From Chloroflexota bacterium (GTDB taxonomy: Bacteria > Chloroflexota > Dehalococcoidia > DSTF01 > JACRBR01): a stretch of 13,777 nt of DNA. The notes under the pieces were generated by a model that saw nothing but the letters and a program-made list of their open reading frames with translations, did not search any database and was not told the DNA's origin. Positions within the stretch are counted from its first letter, which is position 1. Every line of letters begins with the position of its first letter. The position numbers were made by a program, and so were the translations under genes. This document shows, in pieces, positions 12,825 through 13,777 of the stretch. The stretch lies in the NCBI GenBank assembly GCA_021813085.1, contig JAKAMA010000019.1:1-13777 (forward strand). Direction: 5' to 3'.

Positions 12825-12828
12825 AGCA
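12820..12828 (-). promoter_or_regulatory. Extended -10 element for the UbiA gene (leaderless)
   Basis: On the minus strand TGC-TATGAT occupies 12828 to 12820 (hexamer 5 of 6), with the ATG beginning at 12811, eight bases later. The predicted start site falls within two bases of the initiation codon, consistent with the missing Shine-Dalgarno. Confidence 0.5.
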
Positions 12829-12900
12829 GGCGTCCCCAGAGCGGCGGAACCCGCACAGGTCCGGCCGTGGCGGGCCGATACATGATGCGGGGGATTGGAG

Positions 12901-13353
12901 ATGGAGCGCTCCCGCGCCTATCAGACGCTGAATCTGCAGCCTGACGCCGAAGGGCAGTCGGTCGCCGATGCCTACTGGCGCCTGGTCCGCCAGGCCAAGA
13001 CCGGCGCCGACGACCCGGATACCCGCGCCGAGATCGAGCGCCTGAACGAGGCCTACGCGGCCCTCACGCCGGAGGCCGTGCCTCGTACGCCACGGGCTGC
13101 CGCCCGGCGCGTCCAACCGTCCGCGGGCTCGGGGGTCTGGCTGCTCGACGCCTTCGCTGACTGGACCGTCGCGCAACTCCAGCGCACGCGCCAGCGCTGG
13201 GCCGGCCGCAACCCGGAGATCGCCGTCGTGGCCGGTGCGACGCTCGCCCTCACCATGATCGCCCTCAGTACCGGCGCCGCGGTGACCGTCACGCTCGTCG
13301 CCGCGGCGACCGCGACGCTCGCCATCTGGGCGCCCTGGCGCCGCGTCCGCTGA
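12901..13353 (+). CDS. Small J-domain-like membrane protein lacking the HPD motif
   Basis: A 150-residue protein. Residues 5-58 resemble a DnaJ J-domain: AYQTLNLQPDA at the start, AYWRLVRQ for helix II and IERLNEAYAALTPE for helix III. The His-Pro-Asp tripeptide between helices II and III, needed to stimulate Hsp70, is absent; QAKTGADDP stands in its place. A basic linker (about 61-105) leads to two hydrophobic segments (about 106-121 and 124-143) and a short basic tail, so the J-like part probably faces the cytoplasm. ATG 12901 has GGGGGA six bases upstream; a TTG at 12895 is an alternative. It is divergent from the UbiA gene with a 89-bp gap. Function is unknown: it may be a membrane adaptor using the J fold for binding rather than for Hsp70 activation. 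Confidence 0.7.
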   Translation: MERSRAYQTLNLQPDAEGQSVADAYWRLVRQAKTGADDPDTRAEIERLNEAYAALTPEAVPRTPRAAARRVQPSAGSGVWLLDAFADWTVAQLQRTRQRWAGRNPEIAVVAGATLALTMIALSTGAAVTVTLVAAATATLAIWAPWRRVR

Positions 13354-13361
13354 CGACGATC

Positions 13362-13403
13362 CCGCCGCTGTCCGGCGGTCGGGGCGGCCAAGCGGTGCCG
13401 CCC
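13362..13403. terminator. Two adjacent hairpins between convergent genes
   Basis: CCGCCG (13362-13367) pairs with CGGCGG (13373-13378) around a 5-nt loop, and GGGCGGC (13382-13388) pairs with GCCGCCC (13397-13403) around an 8-nt loop. They fill the 52-bp gap between the J-like gene and the oxidoreductase gene, which end facing each other. Neither strand has a U-tract, so a two-way terminator role is inferred from position. Confidence 0.4.
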
Positions 13404-13405
13404 GC

Positions 13406-13777
13406 TTACGTCAGCAGCCGCTCGTAGATGCGCCCTTCTTCCTCGGGCGTGTAGCCGGCGACGGCGACGTTGTGCAGGTTGATCCCCGCCACTTCCTCCT
13501 CCGCCAGCCGCTCGCGGCAGGCATCGACGTCGCCGACGAAGCCCAGCGAGTCCGACAGCTCGTCCGTCACCGCCGCGATGCCCGCGCCCGAGCCGCCCTC
13601 CTTCCACGCGCGCCGGATGGCGTTCGCCTCGTCCGCGAACCCCATGTCGGAGAGCTGCTGGTAGTAGAAGTCGCCCATCCGCGCGATGTAGAAGGCCGTG
13701 CCGGCCTTCGCCGCCTGCAGCGCGCGCTCGCGGTCCTTCGCGACTGTCACGCCGAGGAACCGCACCGTCATCTGCGA
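13406..13777 (-). CDS. C-terminal part of a luciferase-like (LLM-class) flavin-dependent oxidoreductase (partial)
   Basis: The last 123 residues of a gene whose 5' part lies beyond the window; the frame stays open to the final base. The visible pattern fits the C-terminal end of LLM-class enzymes, which use FMN or F420: a helix VAKDRERALQAAKAGTAFYI, then FYYQQLSDMGFADEANAI, and VTDELSDSLGFVGDVDACRERL, which corresponds to the family's usual V-S-D-E-x-x-x-x-x-x-x-V-G-(S/T)-P-E-E-C-R-E-R-L region. The end, GINLHNVAVAG, corresponds to the last barrel strand. The ATG at 13771 is internal, because the domain is cut short there and the codons before it continue the frame. Substrate and cofactor cannot be told from this piece. 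Confidence 0.75.
   Translation of the reverse strand, partial: SQMTVRFLGVTVAKDRERALQAAKAGTAFYIARMGDFYYQQLSDMGFADEANAIRRAWKEGGSGAGIAAVTDELSDSLGFVGDVDACRERLAEEEVAGINLHNVAVAGYTPEEEGRIYERLLT

Noticed and set aside
1..13777. tRNA genes, CRISPR arrays, insertion sequences, attachment sites
   Set aside because: None could be recognised: no repeat-spacer pattern, no transposase or integrase motif, no tRNA-like cloverleaf.

Overview
The window is a GC-rich bacterial chromosomal segment with dense, mostly C/G-ending codons and short intergenic gaps. No rRNA, tRNA, CRISPR array, insertion sequence or phage gene was seen. The gene mix (orphan DNA methyltransferase, tandem hot-dog MaoC-type dehydratase, luciferase-like flavin oxidoreductase, DPPR-synthase-like UbiA protein, surface beta-sandwich protein) would suit a Chloroflexota-type or actinobacterial genome. 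This is an inference from content and composition; no phylogenetic marker in the window settles it.

Layout. (1) 1-337: the 3' end of a probable secreted or surface beta-sandwich protein, + strand. (2) 439-3504, all on the minus strand: a LuxR/NarL-type regulator with a degenerate receiver, two canonical OmpR/PhoB-type response regulators, and a short polyprenyl-phosphate sugar phosphotransferase. (3) 3505-4083: a 0.58-kb divergent control region. It has a perfect 9-bp inverted repeat (3765-3787) that places a TTGACA hexamer facing outward on each strand, and a hairpin-rich leader. (4) 4084-8344, + strand: a tightly packed operon with 4-bp ATGA overlaps. It encodes a stand-alone degenerate receiver, a TagA/WecG glycosyltransferase, a soluble histidine kinase, UDP-glucose dehydrogenase and UDP-glucuronate decarboxylase. 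(5) 8345-8595: a convergent gap with strong hairpins and an 11-bp-period direct repeat resembling a Pho box. (6) 8596-13777, mixed strands: RlmN, a MaoC-like dehydratase, an orphan beta-class DNA methyltransferase, a UbiA prenyltransferase (DPPR synthase-like), a small J-domain-like membrane protein, and the C-terminal end of a luciferase-like oxidoreductase.

How the genes work together. Regions 2-4 look like one exopolysaccharide or glycoconjugate locus with its own signalling. Ugd plus UXS would convert UDP-glucose to UDP-glucuronate and then UDP-xylose. The phosphotransferase would load the first sugar-phosphate on a lipid carrier, and the TagA-type enzyme would add a later sugar. The histidine kinase has no sensor or membrane segment. 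Its plausible partners are the two intact OmpR-type regulators across the divergent promoter. The two NarL-type receivers flanking that promoter have both lost the phospho-accepting aspartate (Ser in one, Glu in the other). The most unusual feature of the window is therefore a sugar-polymer operon interleaved with a kinase, two canonical regulators and two probably phosphorylation-independent receivers.

Several minus-strand genes share a TGC-TAnnnT extended -10 element. For rlmN and the UbiA gene it lies so close to the ATG that leaderless transcripts are likely.
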